From Helicostylum pulchrum (taxonomy: Eukaryota > Mucoromycota > Mucoromycetes > Mucorales > Mucoraceae): a DNA stretch of 64,000 bases. The translations under genes were made by a program, and so were the position numbers. Positions 1 through 10,996 of this stretch are shown here, piece by piece. The stretch lies in NCBI GenBank assembly GCA_025677825.1, contig JAIXMO010000035.1, positions 1-64,000 on the forward strand, read 5' to 3'. Each line of letters begins with the position of its first letter. Position 1 is the first letter of the stretch. The notes under the pieces were generated by a model, which saw only the letters and a list, made by a program, of their open reading frames with translations, made no database searches and was not told where the DNA came from.

Positions 1-1908
1 TTTGTGTTAAAAAAAAAAAAAAAAAAAGAGCGAAGAGTACGTCACTATCGTGAACCCAAATTGTACTTACAAAGGAATTACAATGCACCCCACACAACAA
101 CTTGTAGAGTGGGAGTGATGTATCTCTTAGAAACTACTCCAAAGCACTAGAACAGCCAAAGATACCAGAATTAACCCTTTTTTTTTAAAAAAAAAGAATT
201 TCTTAACTACACCTTAAATGAATAGATTTACCAATATCTATAATAATCCAACTTATTCAGGAGATACTATTATTTACTGCAGTTTAAAAAATCGCTCACA
301 CAATAAATCACAGAGGAACAGGAAGCGCGTTTAGGACTTAAGTTATATAATAATAAATAGTTGCTTATGATCATTGTTTTTCCACGAAGAAAGGAAAAAT
401 GAATCTGGAGTAATTAACAAATATACACCGAAACACAACGAGGTTGGCCCCAAAAATGATAAAAAATCACAAACCAAAAAAAAAAAAAGTAGAAAAATAT
501 AGATTAACCAGCAGTTTTCAATAATTGGTATTAAAGAAAATTTCCTAGAGACTAACTTTTACTAACAACAGTGTTCCTGAATTACCTGAACTAACTTTAA
601 CTAAGCAACTTGGGCAAAAGAATCACTTCACGAGGTTTAATTTCACCTTATTTCAATCATTGTTAAAATAACCTTTTTTTTTTAGAAGTAATGCCAAAAC
701 ATCCACTTAAAAAGGCGCCTTTAAAGAAAGTAATGGCTTCAGAATAATGACTTATAACACTTTAAATAGTTCTTAAACTCGTCCAAGTTACTGTACAAAA
801 AAAAATGCTAACTATGTATCTTTTCTTTAAGAGTTCAAATATTAGAATCATTTTAAATTCTATTAAATTTTTTATTGATGTCAATTAAAATAGTACAAAG
901 CTATTTGTTATAATACCACATAACAATACATTTAAAAGCTACTGACTATGATATACAGGACTAAAACATGATGCTACAGATACCACCATCAAAGAATTGT
1001 GTGAGTGGTGAACCTGTAAAAGACTTTTCACTCCACTTAAAGACGTATTTTGTAGTTTCATATCCACTTAAATAAACTACTGCTCCTATTGTATCTCTGA
1101 CTATGTGTAGGTATATAAAAAAAAGAAGGTAAATATATATAAATGTATAAAAGACCTTGAAATTAAGCTCTTTTAGTTTATATTTACTCTTAATTTTATT
1201 TCTACAGTAAAACTATCTCATTTGTTTTAATGTACGAACAGATTTTCCCAGCACCGTGTAGCTGTATATGGTAGAGTGTAACAGCAGAAAGATGGTTAGA
1301 AAGATCCACATGCATAAACACAGTAGTTAAAATGGTTTTTTTGTGTGAACCAAAATGATATATACTCTTAACTGGCGGACAAGGTCGTGGCCAAGGTGTG
1401 GTCAAGGTGGCCAAGGCGGTCAAGGTCATGGACAAGGTGGACAATTACTTCCAACTGCTTTACTTATAAGTCGCTGTTTATTTATGGATGTATCAAAAAA
1501 ACTATATTATATATAATTATGCCGTCCACCGTTCGATATAACCAAGGGTATGTTCGATTTAAAGTATGCTACTTTTCGTTTTTAAAAAACCCTTCCGCTT
1601 ACCAGATAAAAAAAACTTTGTCTAGTGGTGTACTTTCTCTTATTCTATATTTATGGCGTTATCAAGTAAAAGATGTTGACTCCACCGCTTTGACGACTAG
1701 GATGGTTATCATCGGTCCAGTTTTTTTAAGTCTGGTGACACGCTAAAATAAGAGTACTCACTTAAATCCATGTAACAAAATAAACCATAAATAAAAGCGA
1801 TCAAAGAAAGAGTAACAAAGTTTAATACAGTCAAAATAAAAGAAAGAGTATTATAAAATGTAGTATGAAAAAAAAGTCTAAATAATATTAAAAAAATGTA
1901 TATCTATT
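1..1908. other. AT-rich intergenic DNA, no intact gene seen
   Basis: This stretch is rich in A and T runs and the open frames in it are short and not protein-like. It lies 3' of the minus-strand importin gene that ends at 1909. The only coding-looking trace is the Gly-Gln-rich patch near 1371-1510, listed separately. I see no tRNA, no splice-connected exons and no recognisable repeat family. Confidence 0.6.
1371..1514 (+). pseudogene. Frameshifted Gly-Gln-rich coding remnant
   Basis: Plus-strand codons first spell G-G-Q-G-R-G-Q-G and then, after a 2-nt slip at a GTGT duplication near 1397-1400, continue in another frame as repeated G-G-Q units. They end in a short tail (LLPTALLISRC...) with a stop near 1514. 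GGT/CAA codon repeats are atypical of the surrounding AT-rich DNA. This looks like the end of a Gly/Gln-rich protein gene that has decayed, or a simple GGTCAA minisatellite that was never coding. No partner exon was found upstream. Confidence 0.25.
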
Positions 1909-4900
1909 TTACAAGAAGCGAGCCAAATCACTGCTAGAAATACCCAAAGCGGGAGATTGGGCATTTAATGCGCGTAATAATTCAACAAGTTCGACACGAG
2001 TATCATCGTTCAATTGGTCTTCATTAGATAAGACGTGATAAAAAACGGGAAGGAAGCTGGATATTTGACTATGAATCTATAATAGAAATACATATGCACA
2101 TAGTTAGTCTCCTTTTCTAAATAAATAATAATTAAAAACACTTACAAAGGTATTGTTGGCACGGAAAAGCGAAAACAAACAGTTAAAGACAGGTTCGTTT
2201 TCTGCAAAATCGACCTTAAGAGGAAGTACACTAGCGAATACAGGTAAAACCTGATCAAGAGGTACAGCATCAGGGCGAGCAATAATTAATCTAGCAACGG
2301 CACCAGTAGCATTATCGGTAATGTTGGGAACGGGTTGGTTTTGGAAAAGAGGATGTAATGCGGTCAAGATGATAGGGTATTGTGAGCTTAAGTCCATTTG
2401 GGAGTTACCAACAAGAATACCTAAAGCATAGGCAGCATTGCTACGAACAGAGTGATCCTCATCGGCACAAGCCTTAATAAAGAGTTGAAGTAAACGTTCA
2501 GTATGAGGTGTAACAGCACTCTTGATACCAGTGATACATTCTCCAAGACAACCAATAGCCATGGAACGTTCAGAAGCAGTCTTTGATTTCTTGTAGTATT
2601 TAGCAATCAAGGGCATAAAGACATCGAAATAAGAAGAATACGATTCACCAACAGTTTCACAAATAGTAGCTACAAGATCTCCTGCAGCATTAATCAAAAG
2701 AGATTCTGATTCAGCTTCTTCTTCCTCATCTACAAAATCATCATCATCGTAACTTTGTTGACAGATGGATCTCTTTTCAAAAATATCGAGAGCATTACGA
2801 GAAATTTCTTCGACATGGTCAGCAATAATACTAGGACCCATCAACTTAAGAGATTGAATTAACTCTTGACATATTTGAATAACAACCATTTTGTCATCCT
2901 CATCCTTCCACATGGCTAAAACAGTAGGAATAATAATTGTGATCATATTTTGAACATTTTCATGAACAGCATAATTCAAAGGTAACCCGGACTTCCATTC
3001 ATCAGACCCAGACATGAGATAAAAGGTCTTGAGGAAACTGAAAAGACTACCAACAACTGCTTTACGAACACCATCAAAGAGATGGAAAGAAAGTTCAGTT
3101 AATTCTTGAACAGATTCTTCAACATAAGGTAAGAAATGAGCCTGTGTGCTCTCAAAGATTTCTCCAAGTGCATCAGCTGCAAATTCTTTTTCGTCGGCAA
3201 TAGCAGAGTTAAAATTAAATGCGCTTTCATCATCCTCATCTTCACCGTCACCTAAAGTAAGATCAATTTCACTTCCCAAGTTCGTTTCGTCCTTTTCTTC
3301 GGCCTTACAGGAGGCAATAATAGGGGGCATAACTGTAGGAAGATAGGGGGCAAATTCTTCACCAAAGACACGAGCCATAATGGAGAAGAAAGCATAAGAA
3401 CACTCACGAAGACGAGGAGAATCCAAAGTAAGTTGCTCAATAGCAAGTGCCATTAAATCTTGTGTAAAAGGTCTGAATTTATCAGCGCCGACAGCCTCGG
3501 CAATAGCACCAGCAGAATCAGTAGCTACACCACGAAGTAAAGCTTCGTCTGCGCCTTCGGTCAAAGTCATTAAATGACGAATACGAGGCATAACACTGCT
3601 GAAATAAGGTTCAAACCCTTCACCGGCAGCATGAGCAGCACTTCCAATAGCAGCCATTACAGTAGCCTTCGTCTCAGTTTGAGGAGCATTATCCAAAAGG
3701 AACAAGAGCTTCTCCATTAACATGGGCAAATATTGAAGTACTTCATCACCTAAACTTTCTAAAATAGCATCTAAAGCGTTACAGGCGTGTTTAGTAACTT
3801 CGGGGTTAGTATCGTTCATCAAGTTGAAAACAAGAGGAAGTAAAACGGAATGACTTTCTGAAATTTCAGCGGGCATTTCTTCAGCGAGACAGCCAAGAGC
3901 CATACAAGCGGCACGACGAACAATAATCTCGGGATCTTGAAGACCAGAGCAAACAAGGGGTAAAAGCTCGTTTAATTTAGGACTCATAAATTCAGCACAA
4001 CCCTCAATTATAACAGCAAAAGACATCATGGCGGCCTTACGATAATTAGGGTCGGGGTTTTGCATATATGCGACAACAATAGGCATAACAATAGGAAATA
4101 CTTGTTGAGGAGGCATGTTGGTAGCAAGAGCATTTAAAACTTTGAAAGATAACTGTAATATAATAAATTAGTTATAATGTTTAATATTTTATTTTTATTT
4201 TTATTTTTATTTTTATTTTTATTTTTATTTTTTTGACTTACGCGAGAAGGAGAATCTTCATCAACATCTTCGGGATCTTCTTCCGATCCGACAGGCATTA
4301 AGCCTTCAACAATAAATCCGACCAACTTTAAACTTCTAATCTTATTTTGTTTACTACAGAAAATAAAAAAATTAAATATACGTGATTCTTTTCATTATAA
4401 ACTATATAAAACTTACTATACAGCAGCCCACATAAGGAAAGAAAGGGCCATAACACGAAGTGAATCATCTAATTCACGGTTGGAACCAATACTTAAAAAG
4501 AATCTGATTAAATCAACTAAATGGTTGGATAAAAGAGGTGCATCCAACATCAATAAAGTATCAAACACTTCAAAAATTTCTCCGGCGCTCTCTTCGTCAC
4601 CTTCCTTTAAACATTGTTCCAATACATTGACCATGCCGGGAATCATCAATCTAAATGATTTCTATTTTTTTTTTAAAAAAAAAGGGGGATTAGTGTCCCA
4701 ATCCTTTCTTTTTTATAAATCCCCCCAACTACTTACAATGTTCTCTTTATCGTCATTTTCAATGAATTCGGCTAATTTACCCAAAGTTCTATATAAAAGA
4801 TTGTCAGTATAACGTACACCAAGAAAAAAAAAAGGGAGGGGGTTTACTAACAAGACAGTGGTTACTCTAACACGCTTACTTTCGGGATCAACAATAGCCT

Positions 4901-5613
4901 TTGAAAAAAGATCATAAAGGGGAGCGGTATGATCCATAAAGAAATCTGCAATAACTTCAAAGAGAGTATATAAACAATAGGTACCTACTTCACGATGAAT
5001 GGCAGTTGCACTAGCACAAGCACCATTTAAAAATCCTAGTAACTCGGGCCACTTATTTTCGGGAACATCAATACGAGCAATGGAAGATATAACACGTGCG
5101 GTTGAATGACGAACGATTTCACTACAAAGAAAAAGGGGTTTTGTTTTTGAGTATTTGTTTGTCAAATAATATTCAATATGGATACTTTACTGTTGTTCGT
5201 TTAGTGCAATTTGCAATAATTGGGCACGAATAGCGGCCTGAGCAGGCTCGGGTATCTCCTGCCAACGCTTTGAAATACGCTTTCTTAACTCGACGGCGGC
5301 TAACTGACGAACGGGATGATGTGGAGAGCGATGAATGATCTCAACAAAGGCTGGAATACAATCAGGTGAAACATAGAATTGAGTATTTAAGGTAGAGGTA
5401 GCCTAAACAAAAAGAGTAAGTATACACTTTATTTTTATTTTATTTCAGGTTACTTACTTGTCTAATAGTGTCAGAGTCTTGTGCTGTCGCAAGCTTAGTT
5501 AAAAGTTCTTCGAGACCTGCTACAAATTGCTATAGTTTATTATATCAGTAACCCATTTTCTTTGTTTCTTTTTTTTTTTTAATTTAGTTTTAATGTTCAC
5601 TCTATTACCTCCA
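1909..5613 (-). CDS. KAP123: Importin beta family karyopherin, Kap123/importin-4 type
   Basis: Nuclear transport receptor that, in the family, imports ribosomal proteins and histones H3/H4 through the nuclear pore in a Ran-dependent way. Nine exons join in frame: 5608-5613, 5458-5529, 5191-5402, 4852-5121, 4737-4788, 4417-4661, 4242-4353, 2146-4152, 1909-2076, giving 1047 aa, close to yeast Kap123 (about 1100 aa). The first exon is only ATG-GAG followed by GTAATA. The N-terminus has the importin-beta N-terminal helices (AVELRKRISKRW near residue 65), and the rest is a continuous series of HEAT-like helical pairs. Typical pieces are DPNYRKAAMMSF, EIIVRRAACMALG and HSVRSNAAYALGIL. An acidic loop (DGEDEDDES) and a second (DDDDFVDEEEEAESES) interrupt the solenoid, as is usual in Kap123. 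One intron (4153-4241) contains an (ATTTTT)n run. Kap121/importin-5 is the closest alternative. Confidence 0.88.
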
Positions 5614-6693
5614 TTTTAAAAAATTGTACTGCAAAAAAAAAAAGAGAATAAAAAAAAAGTATGAAAGAAAAAAAAAACTTTTTTTTTTTGAATGAAAAAG
5701 TTAAAAAAGATTAGACTCCCGCCTTTTTTCATTTTTGAACGACCATCTTAAACAGCCACTCAACGTCCCCTAAAGACGCCCTTATTGGGTAACCTCGTTT
5801 GTTCAAAGATTTGTTACTGGTGCGAGCGATAAAAAAAATAAAAAAATAGAGACCGTTCAAATAGTATTCACTAAAGAGAGGGTAGGATAAATCGATAAAT
5901 TATAGAAGCGTATGATTGTAAACAATACTAACTTGACATTATCCCGCCTTGATAATATGTATAATGAATGCGAAAAGTGTAGAATCGCTATATGTGTAAA
6001 CGGGATATAGTTAACTCTCTATCATTTCATTATGCTTAGATAAAACGTTTGTTTTAATCACAATTTGTTTAACTTGGTTTAAATAATATATCTCGCCCAC
6101 TTTTTATTAAATACAATAGCAAGGCACACTATTGTGCTATAAGCTATCCGTTAACATCACGAAATATACAATAGAAGGGTGTGACAAAAAGCCTAGTTTG
6201 GATTTGTTGATAAATAATATATTTCCACCTGAAACCAAAGAACCCATTTATTTATTTTTCATGCAAATTTCTAAGAAAAAAAAAACCCTTGCCTATCCGT
6301 TAAAAAGGTATTGTTAGAATAGGTCAGAATTTCGGCATACATAGAAAGGTAAGGTAGGCTTAAGTATGTAACTACTTCCCTTTTTTTTTCAAAACAGCAG
6401 TGTCTTATTTTATTCGGAATTCTCTGAGAATAGCTCTTTTTATTGTACTACTTCAAGTGTTTTTTAGTACAACAGTAGATAAGATCGAAACTACAGAGTC
6501 TTCTCAAGCAAAGAGAGCATAAATCCGCTTCTCACCTTATATCCTTCATAACAGTTGGTAGCCCGTATTTACTTTTCGGTAAACTCTTTTTTTATATATA
6601 TTTTTTTTTGAATTGCTAGCTAGCATACTTTTATTTCAAAACTTATTTTTCTCTATGAAAATAAAATACAATGGTTGTTCCAAATATGTATTT
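5614..6693. other. Intergenic, nothing recognised
   Basis: About 1.1 kb between the importin start codon (promoter side) and the 3' end of the PAS kinase gene. It is AT-rich with scattered A/T runs. The short plus-strand frame at 6132-6317 has no coding character. No RNA gene was seen. Confidence 0.6.
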
Positions 6694-9600
6694 TTACGCT
6701 TTTGTTACATTAGTTTTGAGTGAGTGGAACCAAGGATGCTCTAATACTTGGTCAATAGTTATTCTCTTTTTTATATCTCTTTCTAACATTTTCTTTATAA
6801 GATCAAGCGAACCTATTAAAAAAAATTGAGTAACCTTAAAAAATATATATAATTATTAACTTCTTTACCTTCGGATACTATATAAGGAACTCTTAATTCT
6901 CTTTCCATAATTTCATCAAAGTTATAAAACGGATTTTCGCGATAGATTAATGTGAATAGTAAAATTCCACTAGCCCAAATATCTTGTGGCGGGCCATCGT
7001 AAGGCTTTCCTTTTAAAACTTCTGGAGCGCAGTATTCCAATGTTCCTGTAAATGTATCAAATTTTCTATCCTTTTTATAATATGTTGCACACCCGAAATC
7101 AATTAAATGAATATCGCCTTCATGATCAATAATAATATTCTCGTCTTTGATATCTCTATGTACAATTTTATGCTGATGAAGATGCTTGACTGCACAAGCT
7201 ACTTGATAAAATATTCTTTGTATCTCGCTTTCGGGCATATTCTTATTGATTTCGATATAGTCAAACAAATCCATACCATCGCCCAAAAGTTCCATCACGA
7301 CGAAATAATAGTCTTCATCTTCTAAGCTGGTAACTATTATAAAGAGTTAATAATAATGATAAAAGGGGAGTGATGAATATGTCATGATATATTACCTAGT
7401 CTACAGCAGTTTGGGTGTGGGTACTTTTTAAGCGCTCTAAGAATATGTATTTCCATTGGAATGGATCCTAATTGGCGATCTCGAATCCAGGAATCTACAA
7501 TTATTTTAGATTTAATGATATATTTAATCACCAGTTTTTTCTATTCAGGAAATACGAGTCAGTCCCCCCTTTTTATATATATATTATGATGGTATTTTTT
7601 ATTACCTGAGATGGATCATCACTTCTGTACGCCAGTTTTGCCATACCATAAGTACCCTGACCCAAAACATTTAGTATAACATAATCATTCAGTGGGTGTT
7701 TTTTTGTTTCAATTGTATCTGCCGGTGGGCTTGGAAGTATGTTGCTACTATGCGGCACAGTCTTGATCTCCTTGATACGATTTGTATCGCTATGGTTATT
7801 TCCAGCATTGGGAAACAATCTTCGACGTTCATCTACAGCACCAAAAGAACTAATACGAGATAACTTTGTAGCTGATTTAGAAAGACATTTACTATTAGTT
7901 TCCAAAGCAAGATCTTCGTCCTTGGTATTTCTTTCGGTAAGAGGGGAAACTAATAGTTCTTGATCATTATTATCGGATATAATTTTTGCGATTCGAAGCT
8001 TTGTCATTTTTTTCTCTTCGGTTAATGCTTTCTCGGGTTTACATGTTAAAGATTTTGTGGTTATTCTTTTTTGATATTTTGATATGGCATCAATACGATC
8101 GTACGAAATCCAAACATCAAGTACATCCTTTTCGATCAACTTTAATTGAAGCTCAACCTCGAACTGACTTCCATCTCTATGTAAAGCGTATATAACTGGT
8201 TCCTCTTCAACTCCTAACCTCTCTTCTAAAACCTTTATGCATGTTTGATTATAGGCAACAGGTGATTTATTGGATAATTTACTTCTTGACATTAGACCGT
8301 TCAAGATGGATGGTAAATGAGGTATAAGATCTTTGTACTGCATTTTTTTCTCGTCCACGATAGTGCTAACAGAATAACCGAATAAATACTTTGCTGGTAC
8401 GGCGTTCAAACTTTTGACAACACCTTCTTTTCGATTGATGGTCATTAATCCGGTAATCGTTGGAAGTGAAGTTATTTTAACTACGAAACTTGATAAATCA
8501 TCGTCGCCAATAGCTACATGCCTACTTAGATTTAAAATAACAGGAAAATAGATTCCTTGACCAGATCGACTACCAAAGAATTTAAGTCGATCAATCTTTT
8601 CTAAATTATTATCTCTATTTTCCTTTGAAAGTGCAGGAACCAAACAATTGACGGGTTTACCAATTATGTCTTTTTCTTGGTACCCGTATATTTCAATCAT
8701 GGTACCTAAAACTCTACGAATAATGCACTTATTATTTGTTAATGAACTTTATCTTTCTTTATGTATTTATGTGTATATATAATGTAGTACCTCTGAATCG
8801 ACATAAACTGATAATGATGTATCGTAAATTTCTTCAAATATCCAAATGTAAATATGTTTTTTGTGATCAGTCTTTTTTTCTTTCAACCATAGTGAAGCAA
8901 TAGATTTTGTTCCGTTCAATTTTTTAATGGGTATCTTTTTTTAAAAAAAAAAAAAGAATTAAAATTTCCCGATTGTAACAATAGAAAATATACACTTACA
9001 ATTGTTCCGCATACAAGAACTGGACCTTTATCGGATTGTTCTTTGTGACTGGAGCTATTTCTTCTACGATTAAGTATACTTGTAATTTGCTTTCGAAACG
9101 GATCTTCCACAAGTGAAGTTAAAATCGATTTACCAATAAATGATTTATTGATACCGAAGCAAAGTGAGGCAATATCATTAAATAATAAGATAATGCCTTC
9201 ACCATTTGTAGTTATGACAGCTTGATTTTGCGGTAAAAATCTTGTAGGTGCGTGTAGTGCTCTGTTGTATTGTGCTGCATAAGCTGCTCTTTTACTATTA
9301 TAATCTGACTCATGAATAGGTGGCAGTAACAAGTGATTATTTTTTTGAGCTGTACTAGTTGCAGAAGAAGTAGCCATAATCAATTCTTCTGGTATAGATG
9401 CATTATCTATGCTTCCTCTAGGTGTATTTTGAGCGCTCCAACTTGACCTCCAATCATGAAAGCTATCCATTTGATCCATATCTGGTTGTGATAAACGACG
9501 ATTGTTACCTTGGTGATCATTTGATTTCCATTTCATCTTTCTTATAAAATCCATGCCACGAATAACTACGCTACTCTTATTTCGGCGTGAAAACTTGTGA

Positions 9601-9966
9601 CCTCTTCTAGGTACTGCCGATGAAGATGTAATGTTATGAGTGTCTGTAGAGTAACGGGATGTTATAATATCATCACAATCGTGACTAAAGTCAATAGGTT
9701 CTATATTTTCATCACTCGCTTTATCTATTATTTGGTCGTCATTATATCTAGTATTTTCGGTATATACGTTAGTATATGAGGTTTCTTGATTATTATTATT
9801 ATTATTTACTTGTTTCTTTTAATCGAAATCGTATTGTCTTTGCATGTTGCTTTAGAAAATTCGTCGTCTAGATATTGATAAAATAATTTAAGTTAACTTT
9901 CCGCTATTATGCAATGAGGCATAAAAAAGTATTTATACCGCTTCTTCTTGAATGCACTGAACTCAT
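6694..9966 (-). CDS. PSK1: PAS domain-containing serine/threonine protein kinase (PASK/Psk type)
   Basis: Nutrient-sensing kinase; in yeast Psk1/Psk2 control sugar partitioning and translation. Eight exons join in frame: 9939-9966, 9810-9867, 9000-9747, 8791-8934, 7606-8727, 7396-7540, 6869-7333, 6694-6812, giving 942 aa. The first two small exons were placed from matching phases and a TACTAAC branch site before 9747. The middle carries PAS-type sequence (IYGYQEKDIIGKPV, then the HRDGSQFEVEL stretch). The kinase domain fills roughly residues 675-940: glycine loop GQGTYG, VIKYI lysine near 706, HRDIKDEN with catalytic Asp about 809, DFG about 827, CAPE about 851, and the closing HPWFHS. All catalytic residues are present. 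The exon starting at 8727 uses an AAG 3' splice site; the nearer TAG choices break the frame. The N-terminal 160 residues are Ser/Asp-rich and unassigned. Confidence 0.87.
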
Positions 9967-10443
9967 CAGTATATAATAAGAGAAATATTAAACGAAGTTT
10001 TATAAAGGATAAAAATAAAATATTTATGAAAAGAGAGAAAAAGGAAAAAAGAAAAAAAAAATATTAAGGGAAAATGATAATGTACATCGTTTTTTTTTTT
10101 GTTTGTATTGCCATTCACACACACACACACACACTTATACACAAACAGTCACTCTCTTTTTCAATGCAATGGTCTCCTAGTAAAGCAACTAGTTTGAATA
10201 AATATCATTAAAAGAAAAACTTAATTTTACAGTTTTAAAAATGTATTTTTTATTATAAAAGTAGATTGGGAAAAGGGATTATATATATATGTATAAGAAA
10301 TAAAGTGTACGGATAAAAAAAATATTTACAATAGTTGTAACGTATTCCATTGTGAAATAATATATAAGAAATAAAATGTAGTTGAGGTTTTTTTGTTTTT
10401 GTTTTTAACGGCATCACAATGTACAAGTTACGAGTTTAAGTTA
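9967..10443. other. Intergenic with a (CA)n microsatellite
   Basis: Lies between the PAS kinase start and the 3' end of the microprotein gene. Contains a run of about nine CA units at roughly 10116-10134 and several A/T homopolymers. No gene or RNA was recognised. Confidence 0.6.
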
Positions 10444-10647
10444 TTACACTCTCGCTCTATTACGACGTCCTCTACCGCCTTTACCGCAAGATAAACATCT
10501 ACCGATGGCATTGAAGATACCAGTAATACAACGAGTGATGGCAGAAATAATTGATTGACAGAAGCCAGCGATACCAGAGATAAGTCCAGAGAATAATGAA
10601 GCGATTGAGGAAACGATACCACTTAAGCAAGAAAAGATTGATCCCAT
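10444..10647 (-). CDS. Small hydrophobic protein with N-myristoylation-type start, 67 aa
   Basis: Single-exon gene. The protein begins MGSIFSC, which fits an N-myristoylation signal (Gly2, Ser6 region) followed by Cys7 that could be palmitoylated. Residues 8-50 form a glycine/serine/isoleucine-rich amphipathic stretch (repeated SxI-SxI, SGIAGF, ISAITRCITGI), then CLSCGKGGRGRRNRARV gives a Cys pair and a basic tail. A good TATA box (TATAAAAAG, minus strand, 10723-10731) sits about 76 nt upstream of the ATG, which suggests a strongly expressed gene. I recall similar short MGxxxSC proteins as unnamed conserved proteins in many fungi. Function is unknown; attachment to a membrane is inferred. Confidence 0.75.
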   Translation of the reverse strand: MGSIFSCLSGIVSSIASLFSGLISGIAGFCQSIISAITRCITGIFNAIGRCLSCGKGGRGRRNRARV

Positions 10648-10722
10648 ATTTGATTGATTTGTTTTATAAAGTTATTTATTAATAATAATAATAATAATAC
10701 CTTGATTCGAACAACTTGCCCC

Positions 10723-10731
10723 CTTTTTATA
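10723..10731 (-). promoter_or_regulatory. TATA box of the 67-aa microprotein gene
   Basis: TATAAAAAG read on the minus strand, about 76 nt before the ATG at 10647, followed by a G-run and a pyrimidine/purine leader. The spacing suits a TATA-driven fungal promoter. Confidence 0.5.
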
Positions 10732-10996
10732 TGAAAATTATAAAGATTGCATAAGATCACCATGACGTATAGTTCGTGTCAAAAAAGGAAATTTCAATGA
10801 CGGTCGTAGATTGAACATCACACCAAAGAATTTTGTTTAAAAAAAAAAGTACTAAAATAAGTCTAAATGACATAGACTAAGGTAATCTTATTGGATCTGA
10901 TTCACAAATTCATGACGATCCAATTCAATACGGAACAATGCAGAAAAAAAAAATATTCTTTTATTTCTATGTAAGTTGTACAAAAAAATGACATGA

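Noticed and set aside
6132..6317. 61-codon plus-strand frame in the importin/PAS kinase spacer
   Set aside because: AT-rich composition, no splice partners, no recognisable protein features.
8700..8792. Apparent one-base frameshift between two PAS kinase exons
   Set aside because: The two TAG acceptors are out of phase, but using AATAAG at 8728 restores an uninterrupted and PAS-like frame, so no frameshift is needed.
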